Positions 24,679 to 33,838 of a stretch of DNA of 64,000 nucleotides are shown piece by piece. The DNA comes from JAYOEY01 sp038116945. GTDB lineage: Bacteria > Pseudomonadota > Alphaproteobacteria > MPNO01 > UBA2964. Location: positions 92,034-156,033 of the forward strand of contig JAYOEY010000008.1 of NCBI GenBank assembly GCA_038116945.1, read 5' to 3'. The notes beneath the pieces are model-generated. The model had not been told where the DNA came from. It searched no databases and saw nothing but the letters and a program-made list of their open reading frames with translations. Positions within the stretch are counted from its first letter, which is position 1; each line of letters starts with the position of its first letter. The position numbers and the translations under genes are program-made.

Positions 24679-25401
24679 TCAGGGCAGTTCCCTCATCAGC
24701 CTGCCGCAGCCGTCGCGCGGTTCGCGGATCGTGAAGCGCTTCTGGATTTCCCAGCATAGCGCGCAGCCGGTTTCGATGACTGGGATGCCGAAATCGCGTT
24801 CCATCATCTCCACGATCGAGAGCAGCCGCCAGGCATTCCCCTGCAGGTAAATCGCCTCGGCCTTCGGGTTGGCGAGATACGTTTTGCGGACCAGCGCATA
24901 GACCGCCTGCGGCGAGATCTCGCCAGCCTTCTCGAACGGCACTTCCAGCGGTTCCATGGCGAGCACGTCGAAACCGGCCTGGGTCAGGTAATCGACGGTC
25001 AGCTGGTTCTGGAGCGCCGAGTAGCTGACGCCGATGATCCTTTTCGCCCCCAGCGTCCTGAGCGCGTTCGCGACATTCTGGTTGGCGGTGAAGTTGGGCA
25101 CACCGGTCTCGCGCTCCCATTTCTTCATCAGCGCGGCCTCGCGCTTCACGCCGATCATCATGAAGGGCGGTGTCCCCGAATGGTGGATCAGGTCGACGCC
25201 CGCCTCGCCGAGTTTGAGCGCGTTCCGATGGTAGCCTTCGAGCGCTTCTTCGAACTCGTCCACCGTGCCCCGGCGGACGTTCTGCACGATCGGGATGACG
25301 CCGACGCCATCCGGCAGAAGCCGGATCAGTTCCTCCGTCGAGCCCGGGCGCATGGTCGGCTTGATCAGCCCGACCGTGCCGCGCCAGGTGGAGAACGCCA
25401 T
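24679..25401 (-). CDS. Asp/Glu racemase-fold protein (maleate isomerase/arylmalonate decarboxylase-like)
   Basis: A 240-residue protein of the Asp/Glu/hydantoin racemase superfamily, nearest in look to maleate cis-trans isomerases and arylmalonate decarboxylases. Seen: GLIKPTMRP at the start, HHSGTPPFMMIG where the first active-site residue normally lies, ALRTLGAKRIIGVSY, and IYLQGNAWRLLSIVEMMERDFGIPVIE near the end. Neither usual catalytic Cys position holds Cys (Gly76 and about Gly188); instead Cys213 and Cys216 follow in ETGCALCW. Starts four bases after the stop of the hydantoinase/oxoprolinase gene, so they are co-transcribed. Reaction unknown. Confidence 0.8.
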   Translation of the reverse strand: MAFSTWRGTVGLIKPTMRPGSTEELIRLLPDGVGVIPIVQNVRRGTVDEFEEALEGYHRNALKLGEAGVDLIHHSGTPPFMMIGVKREAALMKKWERETGVPNFTANQNVANALRTLGAKRIIGVSYSALQNQLTVDYLTQAGFDVLAMEPLEVPFEKAGEISPQAVYALVRKTYLANPKAEAIYLQGNAWRLLSIVEMMERDFGIPVIETGCALCWEIQKRFTIREPRDGCGRLMRELP

Positions 25402-25405
25402 GGGA

Positions 25406-28400
25406 CTACTCCGCGGCCTTCCGGCCGGCGCCGGGTTTTCCGTAACCGCCGCCGCCCGGCGTTTCGATCACGAACACGTCGCCGGGTTCGACCTCGACAG
25501 AATCCGTGCCCTTCAGCGCCGTGATCGAGCCATCGGTCCGTTCCACATAGTTGCGCCCGACCGTGCCCGGTCCGCCGCCCGCCATGCCGTAGGGCGGGAC
25601 CTCGCGATGGCCCGACAGGATCGAAGCGGTCATCGCTTCGCGGAAGCGGACCCGTCTGATGACGCCGTCGCCGCCGCGATACTCGCCTTTTCCGCCCGAA
25701 CCGCGACGCAGCGAGAAGCTTTCCAGCAGGACGGGGAAACGCCATTCGAGGATTTCCGGATCGGTCAGCCGCGTGTTGGTCATGTTGGTGTGAACGCCGT
25801 CGGTTCCGTCGTAATCGGGGCCCGCGCCCGAGCCGCCGCAGATCGTTTCGTAATACTGGTGATTGTCATTTCCGAAGGTGAAATTGTTCATCGTGCCCTG
25901 CGCCGCGCCCATCATGCCGAGCGCGCCAAACAGCGCGTCGGTGATGGCCTGCGAGGTCTCGACATTGCCGGCGACGACGGCCGCCGGATAGGTCGGGTTC
26001 AGCATGCAGCCTTCCGGAATCGCAATGTCGAGCGGCTTGAGACAGCCGGCATTGAGCGGGATGTCGTCGTCCACCAGCGTCCGGAACACGTAGAGCGTGG
26101 CGGCGACGCAGATGGCGGAGGGCGCGTTGAAATTATTGGGCTGCTGGTCCGACGTCCCCGCGAAATCGATCCGCGCGCTGCGCGACTTCCTGTCTACGGT
26201 AAGCGCCACTTTGATCTTCGCGCCGTAATCGGTTTCGTATTCGAAGGTCCCGTCGGACAGGGCGTCGATCACGCGGCGCACCGATTCCTCGGCATTGTCC
26301 TGGACGTGCTGCATGTAGGCTTTCACGACGTCGAGCCCGAAATGCCCGACCATGCGGTTGAGCTCCTGCACGCCTTTTTCGTTGGCGGCGATCTGCGCCT
26401 TCAGGTCGCCCAGATTGTGATGAAAATTGCGCGTCGGATATTTGTGGCTGGAGAACAGCGCTTCGGTTTCCTTTTCCAGCAGGACGCCCTCTGCGACGAG
26501 CTGGAAATTGTCGATCAGGATTCCTTCCTCGTCGATATGCTTCGAATAGGGCGGCACCGAACCCGGCGTGATGCCGCCGATCTCCGCGTGATGTCCGCGC
26601 GAGGCGACGTAGAACAGCACCTCGTCCCGGTCCGCCACGAACACCGGCGTAATCACCGTAACGTCCGGCAGATGCGTGCCGCCGTTATAGGGCGTGTTCA
26701 GCATGTAGACGTCGCCGCGCTTCATGGTGCCCGCGCGTTCGCGTGCAACCGTCTTCACGCTCTCGCTCATCGATCCCAGATGCACCGGGATATGCGGGGC
26801 GTTGGCGACAAGGTCACCCGCCGTATCGAAGATCGCGCAGGAGAAATCGAGCCGTTCCTTGATGTTGACCGAATAGGACGTGTTCTGCAGCACGCCGCCC
26901 ATCTGCTCGGCTATCGACATGAACAGGTTGTTGAACACCTCCAGCATGACCGGGTCGGCCTCGGTGCCGATGGCGACGCGCTTGGGGAGCGCCACGACGC
27001 GGGTCAGCACCAGGTGGTCGTGCCTTGTAACCTCGGCCCGCCAGCCGGGCTCGACCACGGTGGTCGCGTTGGCTTCCTTCAGGATCGCCGGCCCGTCGAT
27101 ACGGCAGCCGGGTTTCATCGCCTCGCGGTCGTAGACCGGCGTGTCGTGAGTCTCGTTAGCCGAGTACATCGGCACGGTGGCAAGCGGGGCAGGGGCCGCG
27201 ACGTCCTTTTCGTCGCCTACGACCGGGTCTTCAAGCACCTCGCCTGCGCCGATGACCTCGACCGACAGCGCCTCGACGATGTGGCTCTTCTCCGGCGAGA
27301 TGAAGCCGAACTGCTGGCGGTGCGCTTCTTCGAAGCGGGCGACGATATCGGCCATCGGGCCGTAATCGACCACCAGCGCGGTATCGGTGCCTTCGTAGCG
27401 GAGATGAGCCTTTCGAACGGCCTCGGTACGGCCCGGGTCCACGCCCTGCCGCGCCATTTCGGCGCGCCCGTCGGATTCCATCTCGTCGAACGCAACGTTC
27501 AGTTCCGGAACGAGAGAGTCCGACAGCGTTGCTTCCACGGCGCGTTCGCGCATCACGCGCTGGTCGGCGAGTCCCATGCCGTATGCCGACAGCACGCCTG
27601 CGAACGGATGGACGAACACGCGCTTCATCCCGAGCGAATCCGCCACAAGACAGGCATGCTGACCGCCCGCGCCGCCGAAGCAGTTGAGCGTGTATTCGGT
27701 GACGTCGTAGCCGCGCTGCACGGAAATCTGCTTGATCGCATTGGCCATGTTCTCGACCGCGATCTTGAGGAACCCGTCGGCGACTTCCTCCGGTGTGCGG
27801 GCGTCGCCGGTATCCTGTGCGATCTGCTCTGCCAGCGCCGCGAATTTTTCGCGCACGATGTCGGCGTCCATCGGCTGATCGCCGTCCGGACCGAACACGC
27901 GCGGAAAGAAATCGGGGTTGATCTTGCCGACCATCACGTTCGCGTCGGTCACGGCGAGCGGTCCGCCGCGCCGGTAGCAGGCCGGGCCGGGATTGGCGCC
28001 GGCGGAATCGGGACCCACCCGGTATCGCGCGCCGTCGAAATGCAGGATCGATCCGCCGCCGGCGGCGACCGTGTGTATGCGCATCATCGGTGCGCGCATG
28101 CGGACGCCCGCGACCAGCGTTTCGAAGGCACGTTCGTATTCGCCGTCGTAATGTGCGACATCGGTGGACGTGCCGCCCATGTCGAATCCGATGATCCGGG
28201 TGTAGCCGGCCATCGCCGCGGTGCGCGCCGCGCCGACAATGCCGCCCGCCGGGCCCGACAGGATTGAATCCTTGCCCTGGAAAAAGCGGGCGTCGGTCAG
28301 CCCGCCGTTCGACTGCATGAACATCAGGCGGACGTCGCCGAGGCTGCCCGCAACCTGATCGACATAGCGCCTGAGAATCGGCGAAACATACGCGTCCACC

Positions 28401-29038
28401 ACGGTCGTGTCGCCGCGCCCGACCAGCTTCATCAGCGGGCTGACCTCGTGGCTCACAGAAATCTGCGTGAAACCGATCTCCCGGGCGATGTCGGCGACCC
28501 GCGCTTCGTGATCGTGATAGCGGTAACCGTGCATGAACACGATGGCGACCGAACGGATGCCGTCGTCAAAGGCTTCCTGCAGGGTCCGGCGCGCGCCGGT
28601 CTCGTCGACCGGGGCGAGTTCCTCGCCCTCGGCGGTATAGCGTTCCTCGATCTCGACGACGCGTTCGTAGAGGAGTTCGGGAAGTTCGATCCGGCGGGCG
28701 AAGATCTTCGGCCGGTTCTGGTAACCGATGCGGAGCTGGTCGGCGAATCCTTTCGTGATGGCGAGGACCGTTCGGTCGCCCTTGCGCTCCAGCAGCGCGT
28801 TGGTGGCCACGGTCGTTCCCATCTTGACGGCGTCGATCGCGTCGTCCGGGATCGGCGTTTGCTGATCGATTCCCATCAGGTCCCGGACGCCCTGGATGGC
28901 GGCGTCCGGATATCGTTCCGGATTTTCGGAAAGCAGCTTGTAGGCCGTCAGCGACCCGTCGGGGCGGCGCGCCACGATATCCGTAAACGTTCCTCCGCGA
29001 TCCACCCAGAACTGCCAGCCGGTACTGTTTTCCGTCAT
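25406..29038 (-). CDS. Hydantoinase/5-oxoprolinase, fused HyuA-HyuB type
   Basis: A 1210-residue ATP-dependent amidohydrolase with both subunits fused, as in eukaryotic-type 5-oxoprolinases. N-terminal HyuA half: VDRGGTFTDIVA (ATP/actin-like fold start), GTTVATNALLERKGDRT, and GFDMGGTSTDVAHYDG. C-terminal HyuB half from about residue 720: MLEVFNNLFMSIAEQMGGVLQNTSYSVNIKERLDFSCAIFD, with SGHREVPPYGMAGG and VFVIETPGGGGYG at the end. It would hydrolyse a cyclic amide (5-oxoproline, hydantoin or a relative) with ATP. GGAGGAAGG precedes ATG 29038. First gene of a two-gene unit with the racemase-fold protein. Confidence 0.93.
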   Translation of the reverse strand: MTENSTGWQFWVDRGGTFTDIVARRPDGSLTAYKLLSENPERYPDAAIQGVRDLMGIDQQTPIPDDAIDAVKMGTTVATNALLERKGDRTVLAITKGFADQLRIGYQNRPKIFARRIELPELLYERVVEIEERYTAEGEELAPVDETGARRTLQEAFDDGIRSVAIVFMHGYRYHDHEARVADIAREIGFTQISVSHEVSPLMKLVGRGDTTVVDAYVSPILRRYVDQVAGSLGDVRLMFMQSNGGLTDARFFQGKDSILSGPAGGIVGAARTAAMAGYTRIIGFDMGGTSTDVAHYDGEYERAFETLVAGVRMRAPMMRIHTVAAGGGSILHFDGARYRVGPDSAGANPGPACYRRGGPLAVTDANVMVGKINPDFFPRVFGPDGDQPMDADIVREKFAALAEQIAQDTGDARTPEEVADGFLKIAVENMANAIKQISVQRGYDVTEYTLNCFGGAGGQHACLVADSLGMKRVFVHPFAGVLSAYGMGLADQRVMRERAVEATLSDSLVPELNVAFDEMESDGRAEMARQGVDPGRTEAVRKAHLRYEGTDTALVVDYGPMADIVARFEEAHRQQFGFISPEKSHIVEALSVEVIGAGEVLEDPVVGDEKDVAAPAPLATVPMYSANETHDTPVYDREAMKPGCRIDGPAILKEANATTVVEPGWRAEVTRHDHLVLTRVVALPKRVAIGTEADPVMLEVFNNLFMSIAEQMGGVLQNTSYSVNIKERLDFSCAIFDTAGDLVANAPHIPVHLGSMSESVKTVARERAGTMKRGDVYMLNTPYNGGTHLPDVTVITPVFVADRDEVLFYVASRGHHAEIGGITPGSVPPYSKHIDEEGILIDNFQLVAEGVLLEKETEALFSSHKYPTRNFHHNLGDLKAQIAANEKGVQELNRMVGHFGLDVVKAYMQHVQDNAEESVRRVIDALSDGTFEYETDYGAKIKVALTVDRKSRSARIDFAGTSDQQPNNFNAPSAICVAATLYVFRTLVDDDIPLNAGCLKPLDIAIPEGCMLNPTYPAAVVAGNVETSQAITDALFGALGMMGAAQGTMNNFTFGNDNHQYYETICGGSGAGPDYDGTDGVHTNMTNTRLTDPEILEWRFPVLLESFSLRRGSGGKGEYRGGDGVIRRVRFREAMTASILSGHREVPPYGMAGGGPGTVGRNYVERTDGSITALKGTDSVEVEPGDVFVIETPGGGGYGKPGAGRKAAE

Positions 29039-29147
29039 TCCTTCCTCCGGAGTCGAACTCCGGCAGGTTGTAGCTTATCCGGGCCGTCCGGCAAAGCCGC
29101 ATGCTCGAGCATGGCTGCGCCAATTCCGCCCGACATTCATGTCCGCT

Positions 29148-29516
29148 TCAGGACTCCACCATGAGCTGAAGCGTGTGCCCGTCGGGGTCGTCGAAATAGA
29201 CGCATTCGGGATCGCCGCGCCGTCCTCTGACGGCGACGCCGTTTGATTTCAGCGTGCCGACGATTTCCTCCCGTGTGCCGCCGATGATCGAAAACGCAAG
29301 GTGATTGAGCTGTCCGTGCGTCGAGAGCGCTGCTTCGTCGTCGGTTTCGAAAAGCCCGATCTGCTGTGTGCCGCAACGGAGAAAGGCATGATGCTCCCCG
29401 GCACTCCTGACCGTCATGCCGAGTACTCCCTCGTAAAAGGCGCGGGATCTGGCGACATCCCGCACGTAGAGCACGACATGATCGATTGCGGCGGTTTGAA
29501 TTGAAAAATCAGCCAT
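29148..29516 (-). CDS. VOC family protein (glyoxalase/bleomycin resistance/dioxygenase fold)
   Basis: A 122-residue VOC-fold protein. Seen: AIDHVVLYVRDVARSRAFYEGVLGM at the start, CGTQQIGLF, LNHLAFSI and the C-terminal VYFDDPDGHTLQLM, giving the paired beta-alpha-beta modules with His and Glu/Gln metal ligands. Members include glyoxalases, epimerases and extradiol dioxygenases; this cannot be told further. ATG 29516 has GGGAGGA upstream; the long open frame before it is not coding. Confidence 0.88.
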   Translation of the reverse strand: MADFSIQTAAIDHVVLYVRDVARSRAFYEGVLGMTVRSAGEHHAFLRCGTQQIGLFETDDEAALSTHGQLNHLAFSIIGGTREEIVGTLKSNGVAVRGRRGDPECVYFDDPDGHTLQLMVES

Positions 29517-29624
29517 GGCCGTATCCTCCCCGATATCGACAGGCCGGTTTGATCCGGGATTGATTCGCCGCATCAGCTTATCATTTCGGTTTTGGGACGA
29601 ATATCCGTCTGTTCGGGACGATCG

Positions 29625-30797
29625 ATGGAAATAACTGTACTGGGATGTATGGCTTTCGCGGCGCTGCTTGCCTGGTTCTGGCTCGCCCTGTTCCGGGGGA
29701 GCTACTGGCTGTGCGATCAGCGTCTTTCCGAGCGCCCCGATCCGAAAAACGGCTGGCCCAGGGTGGTCGCGGTCATTCCCGCGCGCGACGAGGCGGAGTC
29801 GATCGCGGAGTCGGTGCATTCGCTCGCGGACCAGGATTATCCCGGCGATCTCGCTATCGTTCTCGTCGACGATGGCAGCCGCGACGGTACGGCAGCCATC
29901 GCCCGCGACGCGGCGCCGCCTGGCCGTCTCGATATCGTCGTTGGCGCGCCGCTTCCCGAACGGTGGACCGGCAAGCTCTGGGCGATGCATCAGGGCATCG
30001 AACGCGCGGCGGAAATCGCTCCCGATGCGGATTACCTCTTGTTGACCGATGCCGATATCGCCCACGGAAAGGATGGTTTGCGGCGGCTCGTTGCCATGGC
30101 GGAAGCGGACGGACTCGACATGGCGTCCCTCATGGTGCGATTGAGGTGCGAACGATTCTGGGAAAGATGGCTGATTCCCGCCTTCGTGTATTTCTTTCAG
30201 AAGCTTTATCCCTTCCGTTGGGTTCAGGACGGAAGGCGGGCTGCGGCCGCGGGCGGCTGCATGCTGGTACGCCGCACGGCGCTTGATCGAATCGGCGGGG
30301 TTTCCGCGATACGGGACAGGGTGATTGACGACTGCGCGCTGGCGGCGGAAATCGCGCGGGAAGGGCGCATCTGGCTGGGGCTCGCAGAAACCAGCCGAAG
30401 CATTCGCGGTTACGACGGGCTTTCCGGAATATGGAATATGGTCGCACGAACCGCTTTCGTGCAGCTCGACCACTCGGTATTGCAGCTCGCGGGGACCGTT
30501 CTGGGGATGGCGTTTCTCTATCTCCTGCCCCCTGTCGCCCTTGCTGCGGGACTCGTTTCGGGCGATGGCGCGGCGGCGTCTTTCGGTGCGGCCGGTTGCG
30601 GCCTCGCCGCGGCTCTCTACGTGCCGATGCTCCGGTTTTACGGTCTGGGCGCCTGGAGATCCGCCCTGCTGCCGCTGGTTGCTCTGGCCTATACGCTGAT
30701 GACCGTATCGTCGGCCTTGCGTCATTTGCGGGGACAGGGCGGGGCATGGAAAGGCCGGTCATACGAGGCGCCCGCGCGCCGCGGCGATGGTCGATGA
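29625..30797 (+). CDS. hpnB: Hopanoid-associated glycosyltransferase HpnB
   Basis: A 390-residue membrane GT2-type glycosyltransferase of the hopanoid-associated HpnB family. Seen: an N-terminal TM helix, VVAVIPARDEAESIAESVHSLADQDYPG, VDDGSRDGT for the nucleotide, LLTDADIAHG as the DXD-like motif, IDDCALAAEIAREG, and several C-terminal TM helices. HpnB is found in most hopanoid clusters, but its sugar transfer role is not firmly shown. First gene of the cluster; its stop overlaps the next start (ATGA 30794-30797). Confidence 0.9.
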   Translation: MEITVLGCMAFAALLAWFWLALFRGSYWLCDQRLSERPDPKNGWPRVVAVIPARDEAESIAESVHSLADQDYPGDLAIVLVDDGSRDGTAAIARDAAPPGRLDIVVGAPLPERWTGKLWAMHQGIERAAEIAPDADYLLLTDADIAHGKDGLRRLVAMAEADGLDMASLMVRLRCERFWERWLIPAFVYFFQKLYPFRWVQDGRRAAAAGGCMLVRRTALDRIGGVSAIRDRVIDDCALAAEIAREGRIWLGLAETSRSIRGYDGLSGIWNMVARTAFVQLDHSVLQLAGTVLGMAFLYLLPPVALAAGLVSGDGAAASFGAAGCGLAAALYVPMLRFYGLGAWRSALLPLVALAYTLMTVSSALRHLRGQGGAWKGRSYEAPARRGDGR

Positions 30798-31675
30798 CGG
30801 CGTCGCCGGATATGCACTATGCTGCGCCCGTCATGAAACGCGAACAGGCCCTCGAACACGTCGCCAGCGTGGTGCGCGCGTCCGGTACGTCCTTTTACTG
30901 GGCGATGCGGATGCTGCCGCGACGAAAGCGGGATGCCATGTACGCGGTTTATGCATTCTGCCGCGAGGTGGACGACATCGCCGACGATCCGGGCAAGCAG
31001 TCCGACAAGCTGACCCGCCTCGGCGGCTGGCGCGTCGAAATAGAACGCCTGTTCAACGGACGCCCGCAGCATCCCGTTTCCCTCGCTCTTGCCGATCCGG
31101 TCGAGGCGTTCGGACTGCCCAAACACGCCTTTCTGGCCGTAATCGAGGGAATGGAAATCGATTCCGCCGATTCCGTCAGGATGCCGTCTGTCGCGGCTCT
31201 GGAAGCCTATTGCGACCGGGTCGCATGCGCCGTAGGGCGGCTTTCCAACCGCGTATTCGGCATCGACGACGAACGCGGCGAGCCGGTAGCGACGGCGCTG
31301 GGACAGGCGCTTCAGCTGACCAATATCCTGCGCGACCTGGCGGAGGATGCAGAGATCGACCGGCTGTACGTGCCGAACGACATGCTGCGCCGCTACGATA
31401 TTCCGCCCAACAGCGCCGCCCGGGCGATCCGTCATCCAAGATTCCCCGAGCTGTGCGACGAGCTTGCCGCCATCGCCCATCGCCGGTATCTCGAAGCGTC
31501 GGCGGCGCTGGCAGCCTGCGACCGGCGCACCATGCGGCCGGCGATCATGATGATGGAGAATTACAGCAGGATCCTCGACCGTCTCGTAAAACGAGGCTGG
31601 AAGACGCCTGAAAAGCCCGTTTCACTGGGAAAACTTCAAAAACTCTGGATTTTGCTGCGCTATGGGCTCATATGA
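30794..31675 (+). CDS. hpnD: Presqualene diphosphate synthase HpnD
   Basis: A 293-residue squalene/phytoene synthase-family enzyme that condenses two farnesyl diphosphates to presqualene diphosphate. Seen: SGTSFYWAMRMLPRRKRDAMYAVYAFCREVDDIADD, the HpnD-type first Asp-rich motif, and the second motif LTNILRDLAEDAEIDRLY. The sequence fits HpnD better than HpnC. Start at 30794 shares ATGA with hpnB; a start at 30833 (MKREQ) is possible. The partner enzymes HpnC and HpnE are not next to it. Confidence 0.9.
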   Translation: MTASPDMHYAAPVMKREQALEHVASVVRASGTSFYWAMRMLPRRKRDAMYAVYAFCREVDDIADDPGKQSDKLTRLGGWRVEIERLFNGRPQHPVSLALADPVEAFGLPKHAFLAVIEGMEIDSADSVRMPSVAALEAYCDRVACAVGRLSNRVFGIDDERGEPVATALGQALQLTNILRDLAEDAEIDRLYVPNDMLRRYDIPPNSAARAIRHPRFPELCDELAAIAHRRYLEASAALAACDRRTMRPAIMMMENYSRILDRLVKRGWKTPEKPVSLGKLQKLWILLRYGLI

Positions 31676-31740
31676 GAGCAGCATGCGCCTCAAGTAGCGT
31701 AACGAAGTTTTAACGTTTTCGGGCAATTCGTTAGAAGCTG

Positions 31741-31770
31741 TTGAGTTTCCTAATGATTCTCGAACATAAT
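31741..31770 (+). promoter_or_regulatory. Candidate sigma-70-type promoter for shc
   Basis: TTGAGT (31741-31746) and CATAAT (31765-31770) with an 18-base spacer, in an AT-rich gap before the squalene-hopene cyclase gene. Consensus match only; not tested. Confidence 0.4.
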
Positions 31771-31837
31771 CGTATCCGACCTTCGCTGATGGGCCTCCCG
31801 GTCGAAACAGGCGGGGCGGAGCGCCGGGGGCAATCAG

Positions 31838-33826
31838 TTGGACAGTTCTGTTAGTCAGGTTTCTTCCATGTTGAATTCGGGGCCTGTTGGGGCAGGGAGA
31901 GTGTCTCCCGAAATCGCCCTTCTCGACTCAACCATCGAGGAGGTCGCCACCTGTCTTGCAGATTGTCAGCGGCCGGACGGTCACTGGGTCTACGACCTGG
32001 AGGCGGACGCGACCATTCCCGCGGAATATATTCTTCTCAACCATTATCTGGACGAGACAGACGACAGTACCGAGCGGAAGCTCGCCAACTACCTGCGCGC
32101 CATTCAGGATTCGGACGGTCACAATGGCTGGCCGCTGTTTCATGGCGGCCCGTTCGACATGAGCGCGTCGGTCAAGGCGTATTACGCCCTGAAACTCGTG
32201 GGCGACGATCCCGGTGCGCCGCACATGCGCCGCGCGCGCGAGGCGATCCTTCGCCATGGCGGGGCGGCAAAATCGAACGTGTTTACCCGCATTTCGCTGG
32301 CGCTGTTCGGTCAGGTGCCGTGGAACGCCTGTCCGCTGATACGGGTCGAGGTGTTGCTCGCGCCCCGGCGGTCCCCGCTCAACATCATGGAAAAGGTTTC
32401 CTACTGGTCGCGGACCGTCATGGTGCCGCTTCTGGTGCTGCAGGCGCTGAAGCCCTGCGCGACCAACCCCAGGGGAATCGGGATCGAAGAACTGTTCACC
32501 GTTCCTCCGGATCAGGAAAAGGACTGGTTGCAGAACCCGACCGGCCACTGGCTGGGTGATATCATGCTTGCGCTCGACAAGGTGGGACGTTTCGTCGTGC
32601 CGTATCTTCCGAAAGGCGCGCAGCAGAAGGCGGTCGATCGGGCGATGAATTTCATCCGGGAACGGCTCAACGGCGAGGACGGGCTCGGCGGGATTTTCCC
32701 GGCGATGGCCAATACGCTGATGGCGTTTAACGCGCTTGGCTATTCGCGGGACGACCCCGACTATGTTACGGCCAGGAAGGCGATCGACGACCTGATCGTC
32801 GAAGACGGCGACAGCGCCTATGTGCAGCCGTGCGTATCTCCGGTCTGGGATACCGCGCTGGCGGCGCATGCCTTGATGGAGGCGGGTCATCCCGGCGACG
32901 ACCCGGTGATCGGTCGGGCGACCCGCTGGCTTGCGGAACGGCAGATTCTCGACGTCAAGGGCGACTGGGCGGTGAACCGGCCGAAAGTCCGGCCCGGCGG
33001 CTGGGCGTTCCAGTATCGCAACGACTATTATCCCGACGTGGACGATACTGCAGCCGTCGTAACGGCGCTGGACCGAGCCGGCGATCTGGGGCTCCGCGAA
33101 TCCGTGGCCCGTGGCGCCGAATGGGTGATCGGCATGCAGAGCGCGCAGGGCGGCTGGGGCGCTTTCGATGCCGATAACGAATATTACTGGCTGGAGCATA
33201 TTCCGTTCGCCGATCACGGCGCTTTGCTCGACCCGGCGACCGCCGACGTCAGCGCGCGCTGCATCTCGATGCTGGCGCAACTCGGCTACGACCGCGATCA
33301 CCCGGTTATGAAGAAAGGTCTCAACTATCTGCGGCGCGAGCAGGAAAAGGACGGGTCCTGGTTCGGTCGCTGGGGGACCAACTACATTTACGGGACCTGG
33401 TCCGCGCTCTGCGCCCTGAACGCCGCGGGCGAAGACATGGCGGCGCCCCATATCCGGAAAGCGGTCGACTGGCTGAAAGCGCAGCAGCGCGAAGACGGCG
33501 GCTGGGGCGAGGACTGCACGACCTACTGGCCGGAATACAAGGGAGAAGCCAAGGCCTCCACGCCGTCGCAGACCGCGTGGGCGCTGCTCGCCCTCATGGC
33601 GGCCGGAGAAGTCGACAGCGAAGAAGTGCGCCGGGGGGTCGCCTGGTTGGTGAACGCGCCCCGCAACGGCGCCGACTGGGAAGAGGAGTACTACAACGCG
33701 GTCGGATTTCCGCGTGTATTCTATCTCCGCTATCACGGCTATTGCGCCTATTTCCCCCTGTGGGCCCTTGCGCGGTACCGCAATCTCAGAGCCACCAATT
33801 CCCAGCGCCCGGCTTTCGGGCTCTGA
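31838..33826 (+). CDS. shc: Squalene-hopene cyclase
   Basis: A 662-residue class II triterpene cyclase (HpnF) that turns squalene into hopene/hopanol at the membrane. Seen: the protonating motif DVDDTA at residues 400-405 and several QW repeats, such as QRPDGHWVY, QSAQGGWGAF, QEKDGSWFGRWG and QREDGGWGEDC. Family length is about 630-680. I used TTG 31838, preceded by a G-rich run; ATG 31868 ten codons later is an alternative and would not remove conserved sequence. The hpnG start follows 12 bases after the stop. Confidence 0.95.
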   Translation: MDSSVSQVSSMLNSGPVGAGRVSPEIALLDSTIEEVATCLADCQRPDGHWVYDLEADATIPAEYILLNHYLDETDDSTERKLANYLRAIQDSDGHNGWPLFHGGPFDMSASVKAYYALKLVGDDPGAPHMRRAREAILRHGGAAKSNVFTRISLALFGQVPWNACPLIRVEVLLAPRRSPLNIMEKVSYWSRTVMVPLLVLQALKPCATNPRGIGIEELFTVPPDQEKDWLQNPTGHWLGDIMLALDKVGRFVVPYLPKGAQQKAVDRAMNFIRERLNGEDGLGGIFPAMANTLMAFNALGYSRDDPDYVTARKAIDDLIVEDGDSAYVQPCVSPVWDTALAAHALMEAGHPGDDPVIGRATRWLAERQILDVKGDWAVNRPKVRPGGWAFQYRNDYYPDVDDTAAVVTALDRAGDLGLRESVARGAEWVIGMQSAQGGWGAFDADNEYYWLEHIPFADHGALLDPATADVSARCISMLAQLGYDRDHPVMKKGLNYLRREQEKDGSWFGRWGTNYIYGTWSALCALNAAGEDMAAPHIRKAVDWLKAQQREDGGWGEDCTTYWPEYKGEAKASTPSQTAWALLALMAAGEVDSEEVRRGVAWLVNAPRNGADWEEEYYNAVGFPRVFYLRYHGYCAYFPLWALARYRNLRATNSQRPAFGL

Positions 33827-33838
33827 CCGGACCCGACC

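Noticed and set aside
25265..28267. 1000-codon plus-strand open frame opposite the oxoprolinase gene
   Set aside because: It is an antisense shadow of the HyuA/HyuB coding sequence with no recognisable domain.
29148..30725. 525-codon minus-strand frame ending in the VOC protein
   Set aside because: Only the last 122 codons match the VOC fold and start after a good ribosome binding site; the rest is antisense to hpnB.
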